Assembly: GCF_050563535.1 (NCBI RefSeq)
Contig: NZ_JBNXUO010000013.1
Coordinates: forward strand, 62,001-126,000
From: Falsiroseomonas sp050563535
GTDB lineage: Bacteria; Pseudomonadota; Alphaproteobacteria; Acetobacterales; Acetobacteraceae
Direction of reading: 5' to 3'
DNA length: 64,000 nucleotides
Shown here: piece after piece, positions 35,868 to 44,581 of the stretch
How positions within the stretch are numbered: position 1 is the stretch's first letter
Layout: each line of letters starts with the position of its first letter
The notes under the pieces: generated by a model
Databases searched by the model: none
Told to the model about the DNA's origin: nothing
Seen by the model: the letters and a program-made list of their open reading frames with translations, nothing else
Made by a program: the position numbers and the translations under genes

Positions 35868-36713
35868 TCACGTGCGCCAGAGCCTCGGCAGCCGCGCGGG
35901 ATGGCCCAGCGCATCTGCCCGCAAAACGGTCACCGCGCCGCCGATCGCGGCACGCACCGCCCCCGCCTCGCCCGCCCAGCGCGCCACCAGCAGACCGGGC
36001 GCGACGAGGCTGGCCGCGCCCGCGGCAAGCTCCCTCGCCCGGTCGCGATGGGCGGCCGCGTCCGGCGCGGCGAGCAGCAGCGTCGCCACCGCGCCCGCGC
36101 CGCTGAGCACGAAGCGCGCATCCCGCGCCGCCGCCGGATCGTCAAGCCGCAGGGCGTCCGCCCAGGCCAGCCGCCCGCCGCGCGCGACGCGCCATCGGTC
36201 CATCAGCACGCCGCGCGCGAAGGCTTCCCCATGCGCGGCACGGCCCAGCACCAGCATCTCCGCCGCTAGCAGCCGCGCGCCGGGCGCGAGCGCGATGTCG
36301 AAGCGGCGTCGCAGCCTTGCGCCGTCGAACAGGATCGTCTCCTGCGGCAGCCATTCGCAGCAGGCGTCATCCTCCACCCGCAGGCCGCAGGCGATCTCCG
36401 TCCCGGCGCCGAGGCTACGATAGACCTTCTCCGCCGCCGGCGTCGTCGCGACGAAGCGCGCCCCCGCCTCCAGCCCGAGCGTGGTCGCCACGCGGTCGCC
36501 CCCCGCAAGGCCGCCCGCGACATTCACCAGCGCGCCGGCCTTCGGCTCGCCCGGATCGGCATCCGGGAACAGCCAGCGCAGCGGCGCCGCCTGGTACAGG
36601 TGCCGCAGCCACGCGGACCCGCCCGGCGCCGGCGCGAGCACAAGGTCCGCGCGCCCGTCGGCGCGCTGGTGCGAAGGCGGGCTGGGGGCGTCGTCGCGCA
36701 GCATCGCGCGCAA
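35868..36713 (-). CDS. ureD: Urease accessory protein UreD (UreH)
   Basis: 281-residue accessory protein that binds apo-urease and recruits UreF and UreG. Family segments: LFPDADPGEPKAGALVNVAGGLAGGDRVA, ATTPAAEKVYRSLG, EWLPQETILFDGARLRRRFDI and EMLVLGRAAHGE. First gene of ureDABCEFG-hupE; the operon promoter should lie in 36714-36791. Start ATG 36713; the internal ATG two codons later (MLRDD) also fits. Confidence 0.93.
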   Translation of the reverse strand: MRAMLRDDAPSPPSHQRADGRADLVLAPAPGGSAWLRHLYQAAPLRWLFPDADPGEPKAGALVNVAGGLAGGDRVATTLGLEAGARFVATTPAAEKVYRSLGAGTEIACGLRVEDDACCEWLPQETILFDGARLRRRFDIALAPGARLLAAEMLVLGRAAHGEAFARGVLMDRWRVARGGRLAWADALRLDDPAAARDARFVLSGAGAVATLLLAAPDAAAHRDRARELAAGAASLVAPGLLVARWAGEAGAVRAAIGGAVTVLRADALGHPARLPRLWRT

Positions 36714-36791
36714 CCTTGCACGGCCCGTGCCAGCCGCACATCGCCCCTGCGGCGCGCCCGCCGGGCCCGCAGGCGCGGTGTGCGGCCGGTG

Positions 36792-36992
36792 CTACGCCGC
36801 CGCCGCTTCCCACCCCGCGTCGCGCAGGGCGCGCTCGATCGCCGCGGCTTCGGATGCCGCGGCGTCCACGCTCACCTCCCGCCGGTCCAGCGCGATCTCG
36901 ACCTTCGCGGCCGGCGCGGCTTCCCGCAGCGTGGCGGTGACGCCCTTGGCGCAGCCGCCGCAGGTCATGTTGGGAATGTGGAACCTCAGCAT
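36792..36992 (-). CDS. Heavy-metal-associated domain protein (CopZ-like chaperone)
   Basis: 66-residue HMA domain with the metal-binding motif NMTCGGCAKGV at residues 8-18, then the usual beta-alpha-beta pattern ending ALRDAGWEAAAA. Such small proteins carry Cu(I) to P1B ATPases. ATG 36992 was chosen because it begins directly at the ferredoxin-like fold; longer in-frame starts add unrelated sequence. No intact copper ATPase is in the window. Confidence 0.88.
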   Translation of the reverse strand: MLRFHIPNMTCGGCAKGVTATLREAAPAAKVEIALDRREVSVDAAASEAAAIERALRDAGWEAAAA

Positions 36993-37059
36993 CGCGACCC
37001 TCCTCGGGATGACGCCCCCACAGATGGGGGCTTCCCGCATGGGAGGGTCAAGGCCCCCG

Positions 37060-37989
37060 TCACGCGCGCAACAAGGCCCTGACATGCGCCGCGGTGGAAC
37101 TCGCCAGCGCGTCGAGGTCGTAGCCGCCTTCCAGCAGGCTCACCATCCGCCCGCCGCAATGCCGGTCCGCCAGGCGGCACAGCTCCGTCGTCAGCCAGCC
37201 GAAATCCCCCTCCCGCACGCGGAGCTGCGCCAGCGGGTCGCGCGCATGCGCGTCGAAGCCCGCGGAGACGACCAGCAGCCCCGGCGCGAAGGCGTCGAGC
37301 GCGGGCAGCAGCGTGTCGGCCCAGGCGGCGCGGAAGGCGGCGCCGTCCGCGCCGGGGGGCAGCGGCAGGTTGACGATGTTGCCCACCCCGGTCTCATGCG
37401 CCTCCCCCGTGCCGGGATAGCAGGGGGACTGGTGGGAGCTTGCGTAGAACAGGCTGGCATCGGCCTCGAAGCAGGCCTGGGTGCCGTTGCCGTGGTGCAC
37501 GTCGAAATCCACCACCGCGACGCGCGCGATGCCGTGTTCCGCCTGCGCGTGGCGCGCCGCGACGGCGGCGTTGGCGAAGAAGCAGAAGCCCATCGGCCGC
37601 CCCGGCTCGGCATGGTGGCCGGGCGGGCGGGTGGCGCAGAAGACGCGCCGCACCTCGCCCCGGCAGACGGCATCCACCCCCGCCACCGCGGCGCCGGCGG
37701 CGCGCAGCGCGGCTTCCGCGCTGCCCCAGTTCATCACCGTGTCGCCGTCCAGCGCCACATGGTCGTCCGGCTCCGGCCGGATGCCGAGTATGGCGTCCAC
37801 GTAGTTGCGCGGATGCACCCGCGCCAGCTGCTCCACCGTCGCCTGCGGCGCCTCGTCCCGGATGAGGTCGGAGAACTCCTCCGTGTCCAGCGCGCGCAGC
37901 ACGGCGCGCAGCCGGTCCGGGCATTCCGGGTGGTGCGGGCCGGGGTCGTGGTGCAGGCAGGCGCGGTGGGTGAACAGCAGCACGCTCAT
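37060..37989 (-). CDS. Histone-deacetylase-family deacetylase (acetoin/acetylpolyamine type)
   Basis: 309-residue zinc deacetylase. Zinc and proton-relay residues are intact: RPPGHHAEPGRPMGFCFFAN (His pair), VDFDVHHGNGTQ (Asp/His), SAGFDAHARDPL, and C-terminal LLEGGYDLDAL. Bacterial members remove acetyl groups from polyamines, small molecules or proteins. ATG 37989 overlaps the stop of the TusA-like gene (ATGA), so it is coupled to it. Substrate is unknown. Confidence 0.9.
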   Translation of the reverse strand: MSVLLFTHRACLHHDPGPHHPECPDRLRAVLRALDTEEFSDLIRDEAPQATVEQLARVHPRNYVDAILGIRPEPDDHVALDGDTVMNWGSAEAALRAAGAAVAGVDAVCRGEVRRVFCATRPPGHHAEPGRPMGFCFFANAAVAARHAQAEHGIARVAVVDFDVHHGNGTQACFEADASLFYASSHQSPCYPGTGEAHETGVGNIVNLPLPPGADGAAFRAAWADTLLPALDAFAPGLLVVSAGFDAHARDPLAQLRVREGDFGWLTTELCRLADRHCGGRMVSLLEGGYDLDALASSTAAHVRALLRA

Positions 37990-38225
37990 CCCGGCGGCTC
38001 CTCCCGCTTCTTCAGCGTGAAGCGGAACACCCCCTTCTCCTCGCTGAAGGCAACCAGCGCATGCCCGGTCTCCGCGGCATAGGCGCGGAAGTCCTTCACG
38101 CTGGCGGGGTCGGTCGCCAGCACGGTCAGCCGCGCGCCGGGCTTCATCCCGCGCAGCGCCTTGTTGGCCTTCAGCACGGGCAGCGGGCAGGTCAGCCCCT
38201 GCACGTCGAGCAGCGTATCTCCCAT
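37986..38225 (-). CDS. TusA-family sulfurtransferase
   Basis: 79-residue sulfur carrier. The family motif LTCPLPVLKANKAL has the persulfide-forming Cys in CPxP, and the fold continues with GARLTVLATDPASVKDFRAYA. It lies upstream of and overlaps the deacetylase gene. TusA members feed sulfur to tRNA thiolation, Moco or sulfur oxidation; which applies here cannot be told. ATG 38225 begins the fold; it is divergent from the ROK kinase gene. Confidence 0.9.
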   Translation of the reverse strand: MGDTLLDVQGLTCPLPVLKANKALRGMKPGARLTVLATDPASVKDFRAYAAETGHALVAFSEEKGVFRFTLKKREEPPG

Positions 38226-38302
38226 GCCCGCCAATGCAGCACCCGCCGCGCCGCGGGGCAAGCCGCTTGCCGGCGCGCACCCGCGCGGGCCATCTTCCGC
38301 CC

Positions 38303-39178
38303 ATGTCCTGGCGCATCGGCATCGACCTCGGCGGCACCAAGATCGAGGTGGCGGCCCTCGACCCCGCGGGCGCGCCCCGCCTGCGCCGCCGCGTCGCGAC
38401 GCCGCGCGGCTATCCCGCCGCGATCGAGGCCATCGCCCGCCTGGTGGAAGGTGCGGAAGCCGAGATCGGCGCCCCCGCCACGGTCGGCATCGGCATCCCC
38501 GGCAGCGAGAACCCCGTGACGCGCCGGGTGCGCGGCGCCAATTCCACCTTCCTGAACGGACAGCCGCTCGGCGCCGACCTCGAGGCGCGGCTCGGCCGCC
38601 CCGTGCGCCTGTCCAACGACGCGAACTGCCTGGCGCTGTCGGAATTCGCCGACGGCGCCTCGGGCTTCGCCGTCATCCTCGGCACCGGGGTCGGCGGCGG
38701 GCTCGTGGTGAACGGCCGCATCGTGGAGGGGCGCAACCGTGTGGCCGGCGAATGGGGCCACAACCCCCTGCCCTGGATGACGGCGGAGGAACATCCGGGC
38801 CCGCGCTGCTGGTGCGGCCAGCGCGGCTGCATCGAGGCCTTCCTCTGCGGCCCCGCCCTTGCGGCCGATGCGGATGGTCCCGGCGCGCGCGACGCCAGCC
38901 CCCTGCCCGCCCGCGCCGCGGCCGGGGATGCGGCCGCGCGGGCGGCGCTGGACCGCCATGCGGACCGCCTGGCGCGGGCGCTGGCGGCGGTGGTGAACCT
39001 GGTGGACCCGGATGCCATCGTGCTCGGCGGCGGCCTGTCCAACATGGACCACCTGTACGAGGCGCTGCCGCGGCTGATCCCGCGCCACGTCTTCTCCGAC
39101 GCGTGTTCCACCCCGGTGCTGCGCGCGCGGCACGGGGACAGTTCCGGCGTGCTCGGCGCCGCGCGGCTCTGGCCGTGA
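38303..39178 (+). CDS. ROK-family sugar kinase (fructokinase / N-acetylhexosamine kinase type)
   Basis: 291-residue kinase. ATP phosphate motif IGIDLGGTKIEV (residues 5-16), sugar-binding LSNDANCLALSEF, second phosphate loop GTGVGGG, EWGHNPLPWM, and the ROK zinc cluster CWCGQRGCIE. The EHPGPRCWCGQ spacing matches fructokinase/NagK-like members. Its TGA overlaps the GTG of the next gene (GTGA), then dinB follows 1 base later, giving a three-gene unit with no obvious shared pathway. Confidence 0.9.
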   Translation: MSWRIGIDLGGTKIEVAALDPAGAPRLRRRVATPRGYPAAIEAIARLVEGAEAEIGAPATVGIGIPGSENPVTRRVRGANSTFLNGQPLGADLEARLGRPVRLSNDANCLALSEFADGASGFAVILGTGVGGGLVVNGRIVEGRNRVAGEWGHNPLPWMTAEEHPGPRCWCGQRGCIEAFLCGPALAADADGPGARDASPLPARAAAGDAAARAALDRHADRLARALAAVVNLVDPDAIVLGGGLSNMDHLYEALPRLIPRHVFSDACSTPVLRARHGDSSGVLGAARLWP

Positions 39179-39564
39179 TCCTCGGCGCGGGGGCGTTGTG
39201 GTTCGCGGTGATGTTCGGGCTCGGCTTCCTGCTCGGCCCGGTCCGCATCCTGCTGCTGGAACCGCGGCTCGGCCCCACCCTGGCGGTGCTGGTGGAGGCG
39301 GTGCCGATGACGGCCGCGATGGTGCTGCTGGCCCCCTGGGTCGCGCGGCTGTTCGGCGTGCCGCCCGCCCCGGGCCCGCGGCTGCTGATGGGCGCGGTCG
39401 GGCTGGTGCTGCTGGTGCTGGCGGAGACGCTGCTGGGCATGCTGCTGTTCGGGCGCGGCCCCGGCTTCTGGCTGGAACGGCCGCGCAGCCCCGACGGGCG
39501 CATCTATCTCGGCCTGCTGGCGCTGTTCTTCCTGATGCCCCTGCTGCGCCGCGGCGCGCGCTGA
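39175..39564 (+). CDS. Small four-helix membrane protein, unknown
   Basis: 129-residue hydrophobic protein from GTG 39175, overlapping the ROK stop. Four likely membrane segments: GALWFAVMFGLGFLLGPVRIL, LVEAVPMTAAMVLLAPWVARL, LLMGAVGLVLLVLAETLLGML and IYLGLLALFFLMPLL. No family recognised. ATG 39211 is an alternative start. Placed one base before dinB, so co-transcribed with it. Confidence 0.75.
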   Translation: MILGAGALWFAVMFGLGFLLGPVRILLLEPRLGPTLAVLVEAVPMTAAMVLLAPWVARLFGVPPAPGPRLLMGAVGLVLLVLAETLLGMLLFGRGPGFWLERPRSPDGRIYLGLLALFFLMPLLRRGAR

Positions 39565-39565
39565 G

Positions 39566-40825
39566 ATGCCCGCGCTGTGCCGCGACTGCGACCGGATCGA
39601 GGACGCGCCCTTCCCGCGCTGCCCCGCCTGCGGATCGCGCCGCGTCGCGGCGCATCCCGAACTGCTGGCGCTGACGGTGGCGCATGTGGATTGCGACGCC
39701 TTCTTCGCCAGCGTCGAGAAGCGCGACCGGCCGGAGCTGCTGACGAAGCCCGTCATCGTCGGCGGCGGGCGGCGCGGCGTCGTCTCGGCGGCCTGCTACA
39801 TCGCCCGCACCCGCGGCGTGCGCAGCGCCATGCCGATGTTCAAGGCGCTCGCGCTCTGCCCCGATGCGGTGGTGATCAAGCCGGAGATGGCGAAATACGC
39901 CGCCGCCGCGCGGCAGGTGCGCGCGCTGATGGAGGCGCTGACGCCCCTGGTGCAGCCGCTGTCGATCGACGAGGCCGTGCTCGACCTGGCGGGGACCGAG
40001 GCGCTGCACCGCGCCCCGCCCGCCGTGGTGCTGGCCCGCTTCGCCCGCGCGGTGGAGCGCGAGGTCGGCATCACCGTCTCCATCGGCCTCGCGCCCAACC
40101 GCCTGCTGGCGAAGCTGACGGCGGAACGCGACAAGCCCCGCGGCTTCGCCGTGACCGGGGCCGAGGCCGCGCAATGGCTGGCCGACCAGCCCGTCACCGT
40201 GCTGCCCGGCATCGGCCCGGCGCTGGCGCGGAAGCTGCACGCCGCCGGCTTCACGCGCCTCGGCCAGCTTGCCGCGCTGGAGGCGCGGGAGGCCGCGCGC
40301 CGCTTCGGCGAGGACGGCCCCGCCCTGGCCGCCCGCGCCCGCGGGGAGGACACGCGCCGCGTCAGCCCCGAGCGCGAGACGAAGAGCATCTCCGCCGAGA
40401 CCACCTTCGACGCCGACCTCCGCACCCTGCCCGACCTTGAGGTGCCGCTGTGGCACCTGTGCGAGAAGCTGGCGCGCCGCCTGCGGGAGAAGGGCTTCGC
40501 CGCCGCTGGCGTGGTGCTGAAGCTGAAGACCGCGGGCTTCGAGACCCGCACCCGCACCGCCCGCCTCGCCCGCCCCACTTCCCTGCCCGAGACCCTGTTC
40601 CGCGCCGCCCGGCCGATGCTGGCGAAGGAGGCGACCGGCCCCGCCTTCCGCCTCATCGGCATCGGCGCCCAACCGCTCGCCCCCGGCACGGATGCCGACC
40701 TTCCGGACCTGGCGGACCCCGATGCGGGGCGGCGCGCGGCGAAGTGGGAAGCGGTGGAGAAGCTGCGGGCGCGCTTCGGCGCGGCGGCGGTGGTGGCCGG
40801 GCGGGGGTTGGCGCGGAAGGGGTGA
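39566..40825 (+). CDS. dinB: DNA polymerase IV with N-terminal zinc ribbon
   Basis: 419-residue Y-family translesion polymerase. Residues 1-30 carry a CxxC...CxxC zinc ribbon (LCRDCDRI, RCPACGSRR) typical of alphaproteobacterial DinB. The catalytic core follows: HVDCDAFFASVEKRD (metal Asp), SAACYIARTRGVRSAMPMFKA, SIDEAVLDL (Asp/Glu pair), SIGLAPNRLLAKLT, the helix-hairpin-helix VLPGIGPALARKL and the little-finger domain with KSISAETTF. The canonical C-terminal clamp-binding motif is not obvious. No LexA box was identified by eye. Confidence 0.93.
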   Translation: MPALCRDCDRIEDAPFPRCPACGSRRVAAHPELLALTVAHVDCDAFFASVEKRDRPELLTKPVIVGGGRRGVVSAACYIARTRGVRSAMPMFKALALCPDAVVIKPEMAKYAAAARQVRALMEALTPLVQPLSIDEAVLDLAGTEALHRAPPAVVLARFARAVEREVGITVSIGLAPNRLLAKLTAERDKPRGFAVTGAEAAQWLADQPVTVLPGIGPALARKLHAAGFTRLGQLAALEAREAARRFGEDGPALAARARGEDTRRVSPERETKSISAETTFDADLRTLPDLEVPLWHLCEKLARRLREKGFAAAGVVLKLKTAGFETRTRTARLARPTSLPETLFRAARPMLAKEATGPAFRLIGIGAQPLAPGTDADLPDLADPDAGRRAAKWEAVEKLRARFGAAAVVAGRGLARKG

Positions 40826-40864
40826 TGCGGCGGGGGCGGGAACCCGGCCGCTGCCGCTCCGCGC

Positions 40865-41302
40865 TCAGCGCCGGGCGCGGCGGCCCGCCAGGCGCTTGGG
40901 CTTGGTCTTGGTCTTGGGCTTCGTCCCGGGCCGGGTTGCTGGCAGGGCGACGACCACGGGCCGGGGCGCGGGGATGCCCTCCATGCCCTCATAGCGTTGC
41001 AGCGTCGCGCCGGCGGCGAGGTGCGGATAGGCCTGCGCGCCCTTCGCCCATGTCCTGGAGAAGGCCGCGACTTCGGCGTGGTCCTGCCTGCGGATGGTCT
41101 CGACGAGGAAGGACGCCGCCTGCGCCGGTCGAAGCCGCTGCCGGCGCAGCAGGTCGAGGTGCCATTCGCGGGCGCGCAGGGGACACCAGTCCACCAAGGC
41201 TTCCTGCAGGGCCTTGCGTACCTCGGCCGGAAGTTCCTCATAGGCGCGGTAGGGATCGCCCTTGAGCCTGCTGTAGGGCCGGGTGGCCATGCTGTTGTCC
41301 AT
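40865..41302 (-). CDS. Hypothetical basic protein, DUF6525-like
   Basis: 145-residue cytoplasmic protein. The pattern YRAYEELPAEVRKALQEALVDWCPLRAREWHLDLL, followed by VETIRRQDHAEVAAFSRTW, resembles small alphaproteobacterial proteins annotated DUF6525; I am not certain of the family. The C-terminal 30 residues are lysine/arginine-rich and low-complexity (TKPKTKTKPKRLAGRRARR), suggesting nucleic-acid contact. ATG 41287 is an alternative start. It is convergent with dinB. Confidence 0.65.
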   Translation of the reverse strand: MDNSMATRPYSRLKGDPYRAYEELPAEVRKALQEALVDWCPLRAREWHLDLLRRQRLRPAQAASFLVETIRRQDHAEVAAFSRTWAKGAQAYPHLAAGATLQRYEGMEGIPAPRPVVVALPATRPGTKPKTKTKPKRLAGRRARR

Positions 41303-41433
41303 GCCCGCCTTCTACCGACGGGCAGCCGCCGGGGAAACCGTGGCGCGGGATGCCGGGTGCCCGGCACCTGCGCCACCTTCCCGCCCGGAACCCCGCCCCT
41401 CCCGCGCACGCTCCCGCCGCGCAGGAGGACAGC

Positions 41434-42141
41434 ATGCCGGACCCCGCCCCCGTCGCCCTCGTCACCGGCGCCGCCCATGGCATCGGCCTTGCCATCGCGC
41501 GGCGCCTCGCCCGTGACGGCTGGCGCGTCGTCGCGGCGGACCGCGCGGCGCCGCCGCGCGACCTGACGGCGCGCCCCGTCGCGGCCGATGTGGCGGAGGA
41601 GGCGCAGGTCCGGGCGCTGGTCGCGGGCGTCGCGGCGCGGGAAGGGCGGCTCGACGCCCTCGTCTCCAATGCCGGCATCATGGCCCGCAAGCCGCTCCGC
41701 GACCTGGCGCTGGCCGAATGGTCCTCCGTCCTCGCCACCAACCTCACCGCCACCTTCCTGCTGGCGCGGGAGGCGGAGGCGATGCTGCGCGCGGCGCGCG
41801 GCGCCATCGTCACCATCGCCTCCACCCGCGCCCGGCAGTCGGAACGGCACACCGAAAGCTATGCCGCCTCCAAGGGCGGCCTCGTCGCGCTGACCCATGC
41901 GCTGGCGGTCAGCCTCGGCCCCGATGTGCGGGCCAACTGCGTCAGCCCCGGCTGGATCGACGTGGCAGGGGAGCCCCTGCGGCCGGAGGACCACGCCCAG
42001 CACCCCGCCGGCCGCGTCGGCCGGCCGGAGGACATCGCCGCCCTCGTCGCCTGGCTCGTCGGGCCGGAGAGCGGCTTCGTCACCGGCGCGGAGTTCGTGA
42101 GCGACGGCGGGATGACGCGGAAGATGATCTACGCGGAATAG
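41434..42141 (+). CDS. Short-chain dehydrogenase/reductase
   Basis: 235-residue NAD(P)-dependent SDR. TGAAHGIG cofactor loop, SNAGIMARK, catalytic Ser in TIASTRA and YAASK, C-terminal VTGAEFVSDGGMTRKMIY. ATG 41434 follows GCAGGAGGAC, a strong ribosome site. Slightly short for the family and related to glucose/ribitol-type dehydrogenases. It is convergent with a beta-hydroxyacid dehydrogenase gene; no shared pathway is evident. Confidence 0.9.
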   Translation: MPDPAPVALVTGAAHGIGLAIARRLARDGWRVVAADRAAPPRDLTARPVAADVAEEAQVRALVAGVAAREGRLDALVSNAGIMARKPLRDLALAEWSSVLATNLTATFLLAREAEAMLRAARGAIVTIASTRARQSERHTESYAASKGGLVALTHALAVSLGPDVRANCVSPGWIDVAGEPLRPEDHAQHPAGRVGRPEDIAALVAWLVGPESGFVTGAEFVSDGGMTRKMIYAE

Positions 42142-42150
42142 GCCGCCGCG

Positions 42151-43026
42151 CTACGCCCCTTCCCGCAGCATCCGGATGATGCCGGAGAAATCGGTGCCGC
42201 CGCCGCCCGCCGCCACGAAGTCGCGGTACAGCGCCAGCGCCTGCGCGCCCATCGGCGTCGCCGCGCCGGTCGCCGCCGCCGCCTCCGCCGCAAGGCCCAG
42301 GTCCTTCAGCATCAGCCCCGCCGCGAAGCCCGGCGCGTAGTCCCGGTTCGCGGGGCTGCCGGGCACCGGGCCGGGGACGGGGCAGTATGTCGTCAGGCTC
42401 CAGGACTGGCCGGAGGATTTCGAGGCCACCTCGAACAGCGCCTGATGCGACAGGCCGAGCTTCTCGGCCAGCACGAAGGCCTCGCAGGTCGCGATCATCG
42501 TCGCGGCCAGGATCATGTTGTTGCAGGCCTTGGCCGCCTGCCCCGCCCCCGCCCTGCCGCAATGGATCGCGGCGCGGCCCATCTGCCGCAGCACCGGCTC
42601 GGCGCGGGCGAAGGCCGCCTCCTCGCCGCCCACCATGAAGGTCAGCGTCGCGCCTTCCGCCCCCATGACGCCGCCTGAGACGGGGGCGTCCAGGAAGGCG
42701 CGGCCGCTGCCCGCGGCCACCTCCCGCGCGGTGGCGACATCGATGGTGGAGCAGTCGACCAGCACGGCCTCGGCCGCGCTCGCCGCCGCCATGCCGCCGG
42801 CGCCGAGCCAGGCGTCGCGCACCTGCGCCCCGGCGGGCAGCATGGTCAGCACGAATTCCGCCCCCCGCGCGGCTTCCGCCGCGCTGGCGGCCGGGCGCGC
42901 GCCGGCGCAGCGCGCCACCAGCTCCGGCACGATGTCGAAGACCGCCACCTCGTGCCCGGCCTTCACCAGGTTGCGGGCCATCGGCCCGCCCATGTTGCCG
43001 AGCCCGACGAAGCCGATCCGTGCCAT
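42151..43026 (-). CDS. Beta-hydroxyacid dehydrogenase (3-hydroxyisobutyrate dehydrogenase / tartronate-semialdehyde reductase family)
   Basis: 291-residue NAD(P)-dependent enzyme. N-terminal Rossmann motif GFVGLGNMGGPMARNLVKAGH, substrate-binding DAPVSGGVMGAEGATLTFMVGG, catalytic Lys region GAGQAAKACNNMILAATM, and C-terminal MLKDLGLAAEAA. DIVPE after strand 2 is compatible with NAD. ATG 43026 opens the Rossmann fold directly. Whether it acts on 3-hydroxyisobutyrate or another short hydroxyacid cannot be settled. Confidence 0.9.
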   Translation of the reverse strand: MARIGFVGLGNMGGPMARNLVKAGHEVAVFDIVPELVARCAGARPAASAAEAARGAEFVLTMLPAGAQVRDAWLGAGGMAAASAAEAVLVDCSTIDVATAREVAAGSGRAFLDAPVSGGVMGAEGATLTFMVGGEEAAFARAEPVLRQMGRAAIHCGRAGAGQAAKACNNMILAATMIATCEAFVLAEKLGLSHQALFEVASKSSGQSWSLTTYCPVPGPVPGSPANRDYAPGFAAGLMLKDLGLAAEAAAATGAATPMGAQALALYRDFVAAGGGGTDFSGIIRMLREGA

Positions 43027-43144
43027 GGCGCCATCCTCCTGCCGCGGGATCATCCAATCGGAGGAGGTGCGACGCGGCAAGGGCGGGGCCATGCGGAGAT
43101 CGCGGGTGGCGCGGGGCGGCGGCCTCCCCTATGGGACGGGCGCC

Positions 43145-43723
43145 ATGCGTGCCGCTCCCACCCTCCTCCTGCCGCTCCTCCTGCTGGCCTGCGGCCCGCG
43201 CTATTCGCCCGATGCCTACGCCACGCGCGCGGTGCAGCAGATGAACCGCGTCGACCAGGGCACCGTCATCGGCCGCCGCGACGTCACCGTGCAGGCCGAG
43301 GGCGCGACCGGCGCGGCCACCGGCGGCGCGGCGGGCGGCATCATCGGGTCCCAGGCACCGGGCGGGAACATGGCGGGCGCCATCGGCGCGGTGGGCGGGG
43401 CGCTGGTGGGCGGCCTGTTCGGCTCGGCGGCGGAGCGCGTGGCGGGCGACACCACCGCCTCCGAATACATCGTGCGGATGGCGAACAACGACCTCGTCTC
43501 GGTGACGCAGCGGGACCGGACCCCGCTCGAGATCGGGGCGCGGGTGCTGGTGATCGGCGGCACCCAGGCGCGGATCGTGCCGGACTACACCGCGCCCGTC
43601 CCGGCCGGCACCGCGCCCGCGCCGGCCGCCACGGTGCCCGCGCCGGCCGATACCGCGCCGGACGCGCCGCCCCCGGCCGCCGCGCCGCCGGCCCCGGCCT
43701 CCGAAGCCGCCCCGGCGCCGTAG
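43145..43723 (+). CDS. Glycine-zipper outer-membrane lipoprotein (SlyB/Pcp-like)
   Basis: 192-residue lipoprotein. The lipobox LLLACGPR puts the lipidated Cys at about residue 16. It has GRRDVTVQAEGATGAATGGAAGGIIG and GAIGAVGGALVGGLFGSAAE, the double glycine zipper of the 17-kDa/SlyB family, then a small beta domain (SEYIVRMANNDLVSVTQ, GARVLVIGGTQARIVPDY). The last 45 residues are Ala/Pro repeats, longer than in typical SlyB. Likely stabilises the outer membrane. Confidence 0.85.
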   Translation: MRAAPTLLLPLLLLACGPRYSPDAYATRAVQQMNRVDQGTVIGRRDVTVQAEGATGAATGGAAGGIIGSQAPGGNMAGAIGAVGGALVGGLFGSAAERVAGDTTASEYIVRMANNDLVSVTQRDRTPLEIGARVLVIGGTQARIVPDYTAPVPAGTAPAPAATVPAPADTAPDAPPPAAAPPAPASEAAPAP

Positions 43724-43763
43724 CAGCGCCGCCCTGGCATGGCGCTTGCGCCAGGCCGGGGCC

Positions 43764-44516
43764 ATGCGCCCCCTTCTCCTCCTGCTCCTGCTCCTCCTCG
43801 CCGCCCCGGCGCTGGCCGAGCCCGGCCGGCTGTGCCGCGCCGCCATCCAGGCGGCGGAGCGGGAGGCCGGGATCCCCGCGCAGCTGCTGATGGCCATCGG
43901 CCGCGTCGAATCCGGCCGGCGCGACCCGGACAGCGGCGCCGTCCACCCCTGGCCCTGGACCATCAACGCCGAGGGTCGCGGGCAATACTTTCCCACCCGG
44001 GCGGCAGCCATCGCCGAGGTGCAGGCACTTCAGGCCCGGGGGGTGCGGTCCATCGACGTGGGCTGCATGCAGGTGAACCTGCGCCACCACCCGGCCGCCT
44101 TCGCCAGCCTGGAGGACGCCTTCGACCCGCTCACCAATGCCCGCTACGCGGCGCGCTTCCTGTCCGAGCTGCAGGCCGCCCGCAACGACTGGGCGCGCGC
44201 CGCCAGCGCCTACCACTCCGCGACGCCGGACCTCGCCGAACCCTACCGCGCCCGCGTCATGGCCGCCTGGGCGGAGGAACAGCAGCGGCCGCACCCGCCC
44301 CTGCCGCCGCCCCTGCCGCCGCCCCTGCCGCGCACCGCGCTGGCCGCGGCGCCGGGCGGCGGTGGGGGTTTCCTGTCCAACGGGGCGGACCGCGCGGCCG
44401 CCCTGCCCGCGACCGGCGGCCCGACGGGGCGGGGGCTCGACGCCTATCGCAGCCTGCCGGTGCCGATCGCGGCGCGCTCCACCCTCGGGACGCTCGCCGC
44501 GCTGGGCCGCCGTTAG
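43764..44516 (+). CDS. Lytic transglycosylase, SLT domain
   Basis: 250-residue periplasmic murein lyase. A signal peptide (residues 1-19, ending ALAEP) precedes an SLT fold with catalytic Glu in AIGRVESGRRDP, then the core motif VGCMQVNLRHHPAAF and AARFLSELQAARNDWARAASAYHSATPDLAEPY. A Pro-rich linker follows and the tail is not recognised. It cleaves between MurNAc and GlcNAc. Secretion-linked SLT proteins look like this, but no secretion genes are nearby. Confidence 0.9.
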   Translation: MRPLLLLLLLLLAAPALAEPGRLCRAAIQAAEREAGIPAQLLMAIGRVESGRRDPDSGAVHPWPWTINAEGRGQYFPTRAAAIAEVQALQARGVRSIDVGCMQVNLRHHPAAFASLEDAFDPLTNARYAARFLSELQAARNDWARAASAYHSATPDLAEPYRARVMAAWAEEQQRPHPPLPPPLPPPLPRTALAAAPGGGGGFLSNGADRAAALPATGGPTGRGLDAYRSLPVPIAARSTLGTLAALGRR

Positions 44517-44581
44517 CCCGACGACAACCTTCAGGTGCGACCACGGCACCGAACGACCGCCAAGACCGCGTGGAGCCGCCC

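Noticed and set aside
36481..38082. 533-codon plus-strand frame opposite ureD, the HMA gene and the deacetylase
   Set aside because: Low-complexity shadow frame without recognisable motifs; spans three clear minus-strand genes.
39566..39660. Zinc ribbon on DinB as a novel fusion
   Set aside because: This N-terminus is common in alphaproteobacterial DinB proteins.
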